From: Phoenix dactylifera
Lineage: Eukaryota; Streptophyta; Magnoliopsida; Arecales; Arecaceae
Reading direction: 5' to 3'
Length of the DNA stretch: 64,000 nt
Assembly: GCF_009389715.1 (NCBI RefSeq)
Contig: NC_052404.1
Location: 10,858,480 to 10,922,479 of the forward strand
Part shown: in pieces, positions 13,001-24,300 of the stretch
Layout of the letters: every line of letters begins with the position of its first letter
How positions within the stretch are numbered: the stretch's first letter is position 1
Translations under genes and position numbers: made by a program
The notes under the pieces: generated by a model
Database searches by the model: none
The model's input: the letters and a program-made list of their open reading frames with translations, nothing else
What the model was told of the DNA's origin: nothing

Positions 13001-16000
13001 TCTGCAACGTTCCCAGCCGAGGAGTCCCAAGCCATGTCTCATCCGCTCCCAGTTCCTAAGCGTCCGCAACGCATCCTTCGGTCTTCCCAGCCACACTGCT
13101 GAAGGTGTCTATAAAAGGAACCCAAGAGAGAGGAGCAAGGGATCATCCGGTGGAGGTAGAACCAGCCGACGGGAGAAGAAGAGGAGGATCTATCGGCATT
13201 TTTCCAGCCGGACGGAATAAAACAGAAAAGGAGAAGGCCGGATCCATCCAAGTTCGGGCGAAAGAGGGAGAGAGGAGAGGAGGACAGCCGGCCGTGCGAC
13301 GAAGGAGGAAGAGGCCAAGGGAACCAGGAAGCTCCCTCTTCCGATCTACCTTCTCAGCCGAACAAGAGAAGGAGGAGAAGCAACGGGAGGAGAAAACCCA
13401 AAGAAAGAAAACAGAGCACCCTGTTTTCTTTAGAGGAGAAAGAAAAAAAAAAAAAGGATTTATATTTATTTCATTTACTCTATGCTAATCCTTTTTATAA
13501 AATTGCTTGCATCTCATATGGATAGCTAAATATCTTTTAGCTAAGGCTAAGGAAAAGCCTAGCATTTTCTTCATGTATTTCATTTAATCATCAATGGGAT
13601 TTTAATGTTTTTGATTTAATTTATGGTGCAGTAAATTTATAGAAATTATTTCAAACTTAAATATTTTCTTTGATTTGTTATTACCTCCGGGTATAACAGA
13701 TGCTTAGAAATCCCTGTAGTTTAAAATAGAATTATTGTAATGCTGCCCATAGAACTAAATCTATTTTATTATGATTAATAGATGATTTTAAGAAAAGCAT
13801 GATTAAGTGCTAGGCTGAATCCTAATGCCTTAGTTATATTTTTAAATCTGAATATTATTTAGCCTTAAGTTTTTTTTTTTTTTCACTATCAAATCCCTGT
13901 GGATTCGATCTCGGACTCACCGAGAATATTACTTTGCTACACCCAATACTTGGGGTATTCTACATTTAATTTTCCTTTTTGAAAGAGCAAGATTAAAATC
14001 GTAGCAACAGGTGTGTCAGGTGTTGCATATCTAAGGGTCAAAACCTTCCAATATCTAAGAATTTCTTCTTATGGATGAGCATCCAATATCATACTAATAC
14101 TCTATGTCCAAGTGTCAGGTGCAGGTCCTTGAGGCTAAACCAAAGGGTCAGGGTAGCATTGCATTAATCTCAATTTAACCCCACAAGTTGACTGATGGAA
14201 AATAAAACAAGAACCAGCTTTAACCAAATCCCTCACTTATCCAACTGATCTACTCCAACCTTGACATAAGCACACAAGAAAAAAGAAAGAAAAAAAGACA
14301 TAAGCAGATCACAGCAACTTAAACCTCCCCCCACCCTCCATAACAAGTAAATATGACCAGTAATATGAGAACATGTCGCGCATAGGTCTTCTGGCATAGA
14401 ATAAGAAGAATTTTATATCTGTGAACTAAGATTTGACTGATGGGAATTTAGAGCTGATTGCATGGGTGTATTGCATGGTTAATTCATATTTCAAAAATAG
14501 ATATGGTGAAATTAGGCTGTTGGAGAGGTGCCGTACGCCAATTAGAATAGGTGCTTCTAAACAAGCTCAAAGGGGTGACTATATCTCCTCATTTAAAGAA
14601 GACCCATATAAATACCTCGTTAGTAACTAGTAAGATGGTATCCTACAAAAGATCATACGCTACCGCAATATCGTGTACTGACTATTGCTTCATTTCCCGA
14701 TGCAAATTGCACTTATCAATAGTAGATACATCAAATATTAGGTTTACGATGATTTCTGATATGTGGACCATTACTTGATAAAAGGTATCTTTAAAAGAAC
14801 CTACAAATGTTTTCAGGATGACCATTACTTGTCACATCTGCTCAGAAAGTGAATTATTACCATGTGTGATATGCAATGCTTAAACAAACTAAAAAGGATG
14901 GTGTGAAAATTATGCTTTAAGAGGATTACATGCACAATAACATTATAAATATGTCAGCATTTAATTCTCATAAACGGTATGAACAATTTCATTGAAGCAA
15001 GAGTCTTAATATATCCATTGGACATCGTCTGGAAAATATAACCAACAAAAGAAATAAAATCAAGAATATGGAGAAAAAAGAGAAAACCTGTAATCTGTCA
15101 GACCTAAGTGAAGGCATACAGATGACTCTTGGTCCAAGCCATCCACATGATGCAGAGTATGTCCAGCATACTGAAATGCAATGTACCAGTTAAATGAAAT
15201 ACCCAATCTCATGCCAGGAAAAAACTACCGAGCAAGAAGGCATGACAAAGCATTGTAAAATGCATGTGCAATTAAGTCAACTAAAAAAAAAGCTATTCCA
15301 GACAGACAAGCCTCTGTATAAAATTTGAAAGCACTGAAAGGTAATCCAATTTATGATAAATAGAACCAACTTAATTTAGTATCTCTGAAAATTTCCAACA
15401 TCTCCAGAAGCATAAACTTGGAATTTCTAGATTAAAGTTAAGACAAAAGAGTATAAAAAATGGTTGCCACTAACATTGAGGAAATGGTCTTCAGTTGTAA
15501 TTTAGGCACTTAAAACAAGTATCACCAACTAAAGACATTTAATTTCACAAGGCAACAGCATGATAAACTACTATCAAGATATATCAAAAAGACAGACAAT
15601 CCTCTGTTATAAAAGAAGTACCCATACACATGTCAGGGAAAATTACTGAGCAAGAAGGCATGACAGAGCATCAATCTCGAAATACATTGTAAAATGCACA
15701 TGCAATTAAGGCAACTAGAAAAAAAAACTATTCAAGACAGACAATCCTCGATTATAAAATTCAGTTAAAAGCACTGAAAGGTAAACCAATTTATGATAAA
15801 TGAAACCACCTTAAGTTAGCATCTCTGAAAATCTCCAACATCTCTAGAAGCATAAACTTGGAATTCTAGATTAAAGTTAAGACACAAGAGTATAAAAATA
15901 GTTGCCACAAAAATTGAGCAAATAATTTTCAGTTGCAATTTAGGCACTTAAAACAAATATTACCAACTCAAGACATTTAATTTCAACAGGCAGCAGCAGA

Positions 16001-18369
16001 GACAAACTGCCAGCAAGATATATCAAAAACAGGCATACTAGTAAAGCAAAAACTACAGATAGATTAAGATCAATATACATCAAAGGCAGGCAAACTTGCA
16101 GAAAACTACCAACCCTGAACTTTTTTCCATTATACAGTGACGTATTCTCTTTCAGTCGTCGAATCCAAATCTACAATATATGAAAGAAAATCTGGTAAGA
16201 AGAGATACATATATCTGATTTAAATGCCAGTTCAACTGCTGAAGCTATCCAGCAAATGTAAGATTGCATCACAGCAATCGACTAATGTTCAATTTGAGAT
16301 GATGCCTAATATAAGGCTAAACAAAGTTAAATGGGTAAAGAGGTTAACTATATACATGCATGCATACATCAATTGTCCCAAGCATAAAACTGATTTGAAA
16401 AACAGTTTCAAGAAAGAAACCAGTGCTATAGAGTAGAAACTCTTCACTAGAAGCCAATTATTCCCATTGTCATGAATAGCATTGATTCGCTAATAGAAAA
16501 CATTACATGATTACCATTTAGAGCATTCTTTGAAGAAAATTCTGTAGGAAATAGGATACCCTGGTAAGTGCTGGATGCAGCTCTAGCATAGTTTGAAGGA
16601 GGAAATGGGGCTGGAAACTAAAAAAAATACAGACTTCGTACCTCATTTATCGATTCTTCTAAGTTGGCATCTGGATGAGGAATTCTGTCGTAAGACGGAT
16701 TAAAGTCGACATAAACCTTCATAAACATGGTACAAAACTTTAATATTCAGTAAAACTTGGAATTTCTTTTGAAAAAATAGAACTGCAAAGCAAATACAAA
16801 TTTCTAAAAAATCATAAATTACTTTTTAGACACGAGGCATTACATAATTCCTTGCGTCGATAACCCTATTCGCACAAACTAAGAGAGAAATCAAGTATAC
16901 ACCTCAATAAACATCTAGGAAAATTATTTGGTAATCAGAACTAAACATTACAAGAAGTCTTGCTACCCAAGTTTAGAACCCATATGAAGGCATCAAGATC
17001 CGGCTGGATTTTAGGAAAAAAGAATATCCGCTTCTGTATCATATATATATTACAAAGAACCAAGAATCAAATCTAGCACATGATACCATGTTGCGAAAAG
17101 AAAGTAAACAAAGAAGAGTTTGCCAAGGAATTTCTTTTAGGAACCTATCCTAACTCCAAGAATGTAGCAAGGACAACATCATTCCAAAAACTCCAACGAA
17201 TTTGACATCACAATTCTCATTCTTTTCTCAGTCTTGAAGAATGCAGCAGGAGAAGCGCTATCGAGATCAGGCTACGGTTTACAAACCAAGAATTCTGAAT
17301 TGTTTCGTAACTGGAACCCAAGAAAACCCGAGAGTAGATAAATCCAAGATTGATGTCATGAAAAAAGAAATGGGAAGAGAGGGGGAGCGTGAAGGCAAAA
17401 TTATTGCTACCCAAGTTTAAAACCCATATGAAGGCATCAAGATCAGGCTGGATTTTAGGAAAAAAGAATATCCGCTTCTGTATCATATATATATTACAAA
17501 GAACCAAGAATCAAATCTAGCACATGGTACCATGTCGCGAAAAGAAAGTAAACAAAGAAGAGTTTGCCAAGGAATTTCTTTTAGGAACCTATCCTAACTC
17601 CAAGAACGTAGCAAGGACAACATCATTCCAAAAACTCTAATGAATTTGACATCACAATTCTCATTCTTTTCTCATTCTTGAAGAATGCAGCAGGAGAAGC
17701 GCTATCGAGATCGGGCTACGGTTTACGAACCAAGAATTCCGAATTGTTTCGTAACTGGAACCCAAGAAAACCCGAGAGTAGATAAATCCAAGATTGATGT
17801 CATGAAAAAATAAATGGGAAGAGAGGGGGAGCGTGAAGGCAAAATTATTGCTACCCAAGTTTAGAACCCATATGAAGGCATCAAGATCAGGCTGGATTTT
17901 AGGAAAAAAGAATATCCGCTTCTGTATCATATATATATTACAAAGAACCAAGAATCAAATCTAGCACATGATACCATGTCGCGAAAAGAAAGTAAACAAA
18001 GAAGAGTTTGCCAAGGAATTTCTTTTAGGAACCTATCCTAACTCCAAGAACGTAGCAAGGACAACATCATTCCAAAAACTCTAACGAATTTGACATCACA
18101 ATTCTCATTCTTTTCTCATTCTTGAAGAATGCAGCAGGAGAAGCGCTATCGAGATCAGGCTACGGTTTACGAACCAAGAATTCCGAATTGTTTCGTAACT
18201 GGAACCCAAGAAAACCCGAGAGTAGAGAAATCCAAGATTGATGTCATGTAAAAAGAAATGGGAAGAGAGGGGGAGCGTGAAGGCAAAATTATTGCTACCC
18301 AAGTTTAGAACCCATATGAAGGCATCAAGATCAGGCTGGATTTTACGAAAAAAGAATATCCGCTTCTGT

Positions 18370-18456
<87 letters not shown>

Positions 18457-18913
18457 CAAAGAACCAATTATCAAATCTAGCGCATAATCCTATGTCGCGA
18501 AAAGAAAGTAAACAAAGAAGATTTTGCCAAGGAATTTCTTTTAGGAACCTATCCTAACACCAAGAACGTAGCAAGGACAACATCATTCCAAAAACTATAA
18601 CGAATTTGACATCACAATTCTCATTCTTTTCTCATTCTTGAAGAACGCAGCCGGAGAAGCGCTATCAAGATCAGGCTACGGTTTACGAAACAAGAATTCC
18701 GAATTGTTTCGTAACTGGAACCCAAGAAAACCCGAGAGTAGATAAATCCAAGATTGATGTCATGAAAAAAGAAATGGGAAGAGAGGGGGAGCGTGGAGGG
18801 AAAATTACCCGAGATGGGGGAAGACCGGAGGGGCAGGAGAGTAGTAGCTTGAAGGCATTCCCTGAATCAACGGGATCGCCGCTTGCTCCCTCTCCCGCAG
18901 GCATGGATGTCAT
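7005..18913 (-). CDS. NUDT9: Nudix hydrolase 9-like, 5' seven exons (3' end not in window)
   Basis: The minus-strand exons are 18809-18913, 16642-16716, 16114-16170, 15088-15170, 11902-11960, 8583-8731 and about 7005-7148. All junctions except the last have GT-AG borders, and the reading frame stays open across them (224 codons). The product starts MTSMPAGEG, has [15 protein letters not shown], then [30 protein letters not shown] and the Nudix half-motif FPGGHSEPEE (about 169-179). An insertion of some 25 residues follows, then REVVEEIGV (211-219). This order matches plant NUDT9, a Nudix enzyme that cleaves nucleoside-diphosphate-linked substrates using a divalent metal; the true substrate cannot be read from sequence. 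NUDT9 proteins are about 300 residues, so roughly 80-90 C-terminal residues are missing. The final donor is uncertain (GTCAAG at 7004, or GTGTCT at 6999). The start is the first ATG below a minus-strand TATATAAG at 19039-19046. Introns are repeat-filled, and intron 5 is 3.2 kb. Confidence 0.85.
10682..10806. repeat. ~51-bp tandem repeat in Nudix intron 5
   Basis: Segments reading GTCCACGCAAACCAAATCTT followed by ACGTGCAACCAGCT occur about 2.5 times in direct repeat, with a few mismatches. The array sits within intron 5. No coding role is visible. Confidence 0.6.
12199..14006 (+). mobile_element. Solo LTR (1.8 kb) with 5-bp target duplication
   Basis: The block begins TGATGAGAG at 12199 and ends GTAGCA at 14006. 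It is flanked on both sides by ACAGG (12194-12198 and 14007-14011), a perfect 5-bp target-site duplication. TCTATAAAAGG at about 13109-13119 looks like the LTR promoter and gives plus orientation. Near the 3' end, CCCTGTGGATTCGATCTCGG is of the kind seen at the ends of plant gypsy-type LTRs (recollection). No internal region is present, so this is a solo LTR left by LTR-LTR recombination. Open frames of up to 195 codons between 12515 and 13488 are low-complexity LTR sequence, not genes. It lies inside intron 4 of the Nudix gene. Confidence 0.85.
15185..16020. repeat. ~420-bp direct duplication in Nudix intron 3
   Basis: The segment starting near 15185 (containing GAGCAAGAAGGCATGACA and TCCAACATCTCCAGAAGCAT) is repeated from about 15605 with scattered substitutions. 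Both copies lie between Nudix exons 3 and 4. It is a simple tandem duplication. Confidence 0.65.
16961..18808. repeat. 444-bp tandem repeat, four copies, in Nudix intron 1
   Basis: TGCTACCCAAGTTTA recurs at 16961, 17405, 17849 and 18293, exactly 444 bp apart. Copies are nearly identical. The fourth, nearest exon 1, is longer because its short AT run has expanded to about 82 bp (18373-18454). The array ends about where the exon 1 donor lies, so the unit derives from the first part of intron 1. Frames of 96-120 codons on the minus strand repeat with the unit and are not genes. The high identity suggests recent amplification. Confidence 0.9.
18373..18454. repeat. (AT)n microsatellite, about 41 units
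   Basis: An uninterrupted AT dinucleotide run lies in the fourth 444-bp unit. The equivalent position in the other three units has only about five AT repeats, so the expansion is specific to this copy. Confidence 0.95.
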
Positions 18914-19038
18914 CTTCCGGCGCGAGCGGAGGCGGAGGGGACTTCGAGGAAGAAGAAGCTGGAAGAGAGGGCGGCCAAAAGGACGACTCGGTCTCCAAGG
19001 GCGGCATCCAGCGCACGCCTCTGGGCTTTGTAAAGGAG

Positions 19039-19046
19039 CTTATATA
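19039..19046 (-). promoter_or_regulatory. Likely TATA box of the NUDT9-like gene
   Basis: TATATAAG on the minus strand lies about 126 bp upstream of the chosen ATG at 18913. It would place transcription start near 19010 and give a 5' leader of roughly 100 nt. Confidence 0.5.
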
Positions 19047-19195
19047 GCCCGGTGGAAAAGTCCCAGAGTAGATGCCTCGCGGCAGTACCTTAGCTTAAGC
19101 CCTCCCCCTAGGTTCCTTGGTGCTGCAAATTCTAGATAAAGCGTATATACAATAACATTACGTGGCCGGAAATGCTCTAGGCCCAACTATAGCAG

Positions 19196-19647
19196 TAGGG
19201 CTGTTAAGGAGCCGAGCCCGAGCATGAGAGAGCTCAGTTCAGCTCGTTTCACAAAAGCTCGGGCTCGGGCTCGGTAACGAGCTCTATATTGGGCTCGAGC
19301 TCGGGCTTGCTCGGCAAAGCAAAAGCTCGGACTTGAGCTCGTAAAGCTTGTTTTAATTACGAGTTTCAGAACGAGCCGGAGCTCGGGCTCGTAATCGGGC
19401 TCGGGCTCGATAACAGAGCATTTTTCTCTATATGGTCAGATTTTTATGAATTATAGTGCTAAAATAAGATTTTTTAGTGGGAGACCAGAGCTCGTTTGGG
19501 TCCATAAGCTGTTCGGGCTCGGGCTCGGATGTAAACGAGCCTCGTATTGGGCTCGGGCTCGTTTGACTAACGAGCCGAATCCGAGCCGGGCTTTTACCAG
19601 ACCGAGCCCGAGCCTAGCTTGAGCAACTCGGCTCATTAATAGCCCTA
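19196..19647. mobile_element. GCTCG-rich hAT-type MITE
   Basis: The 452-bp block has terminal inverted repeats: TAGGGCTGTTAAGGAGCC at the left, and the complement of the right end reads TAGGGCTATTAATGAGCC. The interior is dense in GAGCTCGGGCTCGG-type sequence and strongly self-complementary. Flanks TATAGCAG (19188-19195) and TATGGCAC (19648-19655) agree at 6 of 8 positions, as expected of an aged 8-bp hAT target duplication. No transposase is present. Confidence 0.75.
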
Positions 19648-20276
19648 TATGGCACCTCACTTGCTCCAAGACTACGTGCCAGGCGGCTTGGCGTCCGTTC
19701 TTTTGTTGTTCTACAGCTGAGATTTAATTAAATTGGAACAGGCTATCTCCCGCTAAAAATTTAAATTTCTTTTTCTTATTTTGTCAAAAATTCAAATTTA
19801 TTCAAATTTATTTACAAGTGCTATAATAAGCTTTAGATTATGGACCGGATCCACTCATAACTCTATCAAAAAAAAAATAGTTAAAAAATATTATTTATTT
19901 TTTTTAATTCTATATAAATATCAAAAAAACTATTCAGGCTAAACCAATTGTGCCCTCACCTTTCTCCTTCCTGATCCCATTATGCGGCGCTCTGCTCCGG
20001 TCCCCTCCAAGTCACCCTATTCTGATTTATCATCATCGAGATGTCTGTCGCCTCTAAATTAAAGCCCCTTCCACTGCCAAATTTTAAAAAAACTCTTTGT
20101 TTACTCTACTCCACTCAATCTATCGTCGACGTAAACCGTTGGATCGTGCAATGCAAAAAAAATTTAGAGTACTTTGAAATCTGTGCAATATGTGATTCGA
20201 TGGTTGATATACTAAAATAAAATCAATCATTCATTCATGCAAAAAGACACAATCCTATCCCCGGATTGTGCCTTTG

Positions 20277-20353
20277 AGATTCAAATTTTGGCTGACTTGG
20301 CAAATTCTAAAGAGCCTTCAAATTTTGGCTGACTTGGCAAATTCTAAAGGGCC
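20277..20353. repeat. ~39-bp direct duplication
   Basis: TTCAAATTTTGGCTGACTTG followed by GCAAATTCTAAAG occurs twice in a row. This is a simple duplication in non-coding sequence. Confidence 0.7.
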
Positions 20354-20400
20354 TATTCCATAAAATGCATGACATGGCCATCTTCAAATAGATTCTTATT

Positions 20401-20851
20401 TAGGGATGACAATTTATGACCCAAACTATTGATTCAACCTATGAACAAATAGCTTGATTTGGATTTGACATAAACAAATTTAGATCGTAAATGGATAAAC
20501 CCATCTAAACCTATTTCTTAAATAAGTTGAATTCAGATTTAAACCTTTGACCAATTTAATAACTAGATTAGATCATAACCTAACCGATTTAACCTATTTA
20601 AAATTTATTTAACCTATTTTCAATATGTTTAATCCGACCGACTTAACCTATTTTTATCCATTTAACCCATTAAAAATTCGTCTAACCCATTTAATCTGAC
20701 TTGATCTATTATACAGGATCAGGATGGGTTACTAATTTAATAAATAAGTGGAATTCAAATTTAAAATTCTAACCTACTTAATAAATAGGCCGGATTTGAG
20801 TTGATAAATTTTTAATCCTATACACCCAACTCGACTTGATTGCCACCCCTA
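20401..20851. mobile_element. hAT-type MITE, family also at 63063
   Basis: It begins TAGGGATGACAATTTATGA and ends TTGCCACCCCTA, whose complement is TAGGGGTGGCAA, giving terminal inverted repeats. Flanking GATTCTTAT (391-399 of this kb) and GACTCTTAT (852-860) look like an imperfect target duplication with one extra T on the left. The interior is AT-rich with many TTTAACCTATTT variants. It has no coding capacity. Confidence 0.65.
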
Positions 20852-21396
20852 GACTCTTATCATGTAAGATAACAATGCAGAGCATTCTTGGAACTAAAAC
20901 ATTACCGGCTATATCAAACGTTGCTCGCATGCCAGGATTTCTATGTTCCAATAAGTCCCACCATTCATGCCAGAAGGATTTTATGCATTCTCAATTCTCA
21001 TGCATCAAGAATGTAACCAAATAAGCAAGATCATTGTTCGCCTACGTAAAATTAATCCCAAGAAGAAAGCATACTGGATATCCTGGTCAACTGCAGCATG
21101 AAAAATAACTACTTCACATGAACAAACCAGCAATCCAACTCAAGCCCCCAACAGATCCCATCTCATGGTGAGACTGCTAATATAAAGACCCATCATCAGG
21201 TTTACTCCATGGCCTGATAAAATGGATGTCTTTGTATTTTGCGATGGATATCATTTTAACATAAGTAGATACAAGGAATCATAAGGAGGTGCGAGCATAT
21301 ATTCCTTCCATAAATCATTAAATAGCAGACCTCACCAGGTTTTTGTACTTGGACAGAGAAGGAATCAGCCAAAGGGATTGAATCACAAAGCTTCCT

Positions 21397-24300
21397 TCAA
21401 ATGGCATAAATTTTATCGACCTCAGATTCAGAAAAATCAGAATTATGATGCCATGAGGTTGAGCCACTCCTTGATGATTTCGCTCTCTTCCTGATAGAAC
21501 GGGTGTGCTTGGACTTCACTACATAGTAAGTCATGGTCCCGAGAACTCCAGCCATTGTCACCCCGCCTATTAGTGTAACCAAGATAGCTGCCCATTGGAA
21601 ATGCCGACCCACCACAATGTAAGAAGAGGCGATAAATGCAACAGTTGTGCACACAGAAGCCAGCCACATCAACTTGTTAATCACCTCCACAACCCGTCTC
21701 TCTGTTTTTGTTTCCCCCCTAACAAGGGTGATCTGCACCACCACCACAGCCAAAGATGTGAAAAGGGAAATAGCATTGAAAATGAAAAATATTTTGAACG
21801 ACGCGTATCGAACAGCTACTGCCACTCCGTCATCTTTATTTCCACCTGGCACTGTAAAGATGGCAGAAAATGCCACCGTGGCAAAGAGCACGGCAACCAC
21901 GGTGACCGAGTTGGTGGCATTGTTGATGCCTGCCCTGTGGAGTTTCCTGAGCCCCTTGGCAATTCCATGGACATTCTTGTTGGTTTTTCTAGTCTGCTCT
22001 AGCTGTGTATGAACATCTTTCTTGATCTCAGTTACAGTCTTCCGCAGCTCATCTCGAGGCTGGTTTAGATCATTAGCCCTGACTGCGCCATAACGAGATA
22101 AGCATTCCTTAATATCAGCAGACTCTTCTGAGAGAGGTAGACTTTCCGCTATGTCAAAAGCTGTTTTGTGGTCTCTCGTCAGTGCATTTACGTGGGTGTC
22201 TGGTAGGAGCAACAGAACATCAACTATCTGCAAGAATAAAGAGATAAATCTAATTTTAGCAAGATAACAGAAACTGCAAACTTCTCATTGCTTGAAACTA
22301 TTGAACTCCTCATGCAAGATATGTAACAACTCAGGACCTCATCCAAAATGACTAGCCGGAAAGTATTATTTGGGTTCCTTGATCCTGTATAAGTACCCAA
22401 AATCTACCCAGCAAATAACCGATGTGGGACTAAACACACGCTCGCACGGGTCCTCATATACTCCCTCCATTCAAGCCCTGACGTCCTCGTCAGGCTAAGG
22501 GTTCAAATCTATTCAAATCTAATCACAAACACCACGATTGGCCCGTGTCAGCTCCAATGGATCCATGCTGCAGTGTCCCCTAGTCCACATAGGTTATGGG
22601 TCAGGTTGGCTCTGATACCATTTGTAACAACCCAGGACCTAACCCAAAATGGCTAGCCGGAAGGTATTATTTAGATTCCTTGATCCTGTATAAGTACCCA
22701 AGATCTACCCAGCGAATAACCGATGTGGGACTAAACACACGCCCGCACGGATCCTCACAAGATAATATGCTCAAAAACACTGCACTCGAGTTTTTGAGTC
22801 CTTAGTTTTCTGTTTATAGCAGTGCAACTTAGTATGTTTTTTGGTTATAGCAAAAAATAAAAAAATAAATAAAGGGTATCATATTCAAGCTCCCTTGGTT
22901 TTACACATATATGGACCCAGAAATTGCAGTAACAAAATAGATAATAAACTTGCGCATGATTAGTTATTATTTTACAGTAGATTAATACTACAAAATATTA
23001 ATAAACCAAATATTTTCATAACCAAGAGTTTTCTTAAAGAATTGGCATTTTCCAGCAAATCTTATGCTGGCAGTGGTGGAGACAACTCGGGATGATGAAC
23101 TAACTTTCACTAATATCAAGGTAACTAACCAAATAACTCCAATTCGGAATAAAAAACAATACTAGAATTTCAAGACTATAACCGTTCTCCGTTCCATGAG
23201 CAAGTAGATTTGCAGAAACATGTAGAAATTTCTACCAAGTAGCAACAAATATAAGTAAACAGTGATAGAGGATAAAGCAGATGAAAACCAAAACCCATAA
23301 TGGTCATATCCATGGCCCTTCCTAAAGAGTGCCACATGAAGTAAGGGGATTAAAATATTCTAAATTTCTTCATTATTATTATTATTTTTAAGATGGGTGT
23401 TTTGTTTTGGATCTACTTCCATTATTTTAAAGACAATTCAATCTTTAAAGGACTGAAGCACCAAAATGAGATGATGCACTTGATAGTTACAATCTAAATA
23501 CCTAGAAGTAGATGATAGGCATATTCATTAACATGAGCTTGCTCTGGTTTATTCTAGAAGGGTAAGCTTCCTCTCAACAGCGTTTGTCAAATGGATACTA
23601 ATTCTTTAAGATCTTCCAATCAGAAAAGCTAGGCCTACGACCGATGACGTGGCCAGATGGATTCTTAGTTATACAACTAGTGGATAAAGGAAGAAACTGA
23701 AACATTATATAGAAATGAATGAATATGATGACAGGAAAACTCTTGACTAATTTGATATGGGGAAAGAACGGAAAAATGCTGTGAAAAGCCAACTACTCCA
23801 TATGACCGATGCTTTAATCACATCCAAATCATCAGTCATTGCCAAATGGAGTGTTATCCAATGGTTCAAACTATGTAATCTTCACTGGCTTGCAAAATAA
23901 CTGATCAGAAGGTAAACTTTTCATAAAACATACTTCAAAGTCTCTGGTTCCAGCCTATTTTAAGTGTCAACACTTAAAGCAAATGCAGTCAAGGAAAATA
24001 TGGAAAGGGTGTTAATGTCCAAACATCAACCATGTAGGAAAACTGAATGCAGCCAATCTAGAAAATCCCAAATCCGAGTTCGAATTCATAGAGCATCAAA
24101 TGTGCATTTAAACAAAAAGTTAAGATGAATCAGTGATAACCACAAAAGCATCATAAAGCAGTACCTCTGCCCTCTTCTTTCTTGTAGCAACATGCAATGC
24201 TGTGTTCCCAGCTCTGTCGGGTAGCATTACAATAGCTGGATCAGCATCCACAAGGGCTTTAACAACTGCAGTACTTGTTCCCTTCACTGCCATGTGCAAA

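Noticed and set aside
12515..13488. Open frames of 127 and 195 codons
   Set aside because: They lie inside the solo LTR, are low complexity and have no recognisable domain.
17217..18467. Repeated 96-120-codon minus-strand frames, one with poly(IY)
   Set aside because: They repeat with the 444-bp intronic unit, and the IY run is only the AT microsatellite translated.
22322..22759. Cassandra-type TRIM carrying 5S rRNA promoter sequence
   Set aside because: I could not find 5S-like internal promoter sequence in its 137-bp LTRs.
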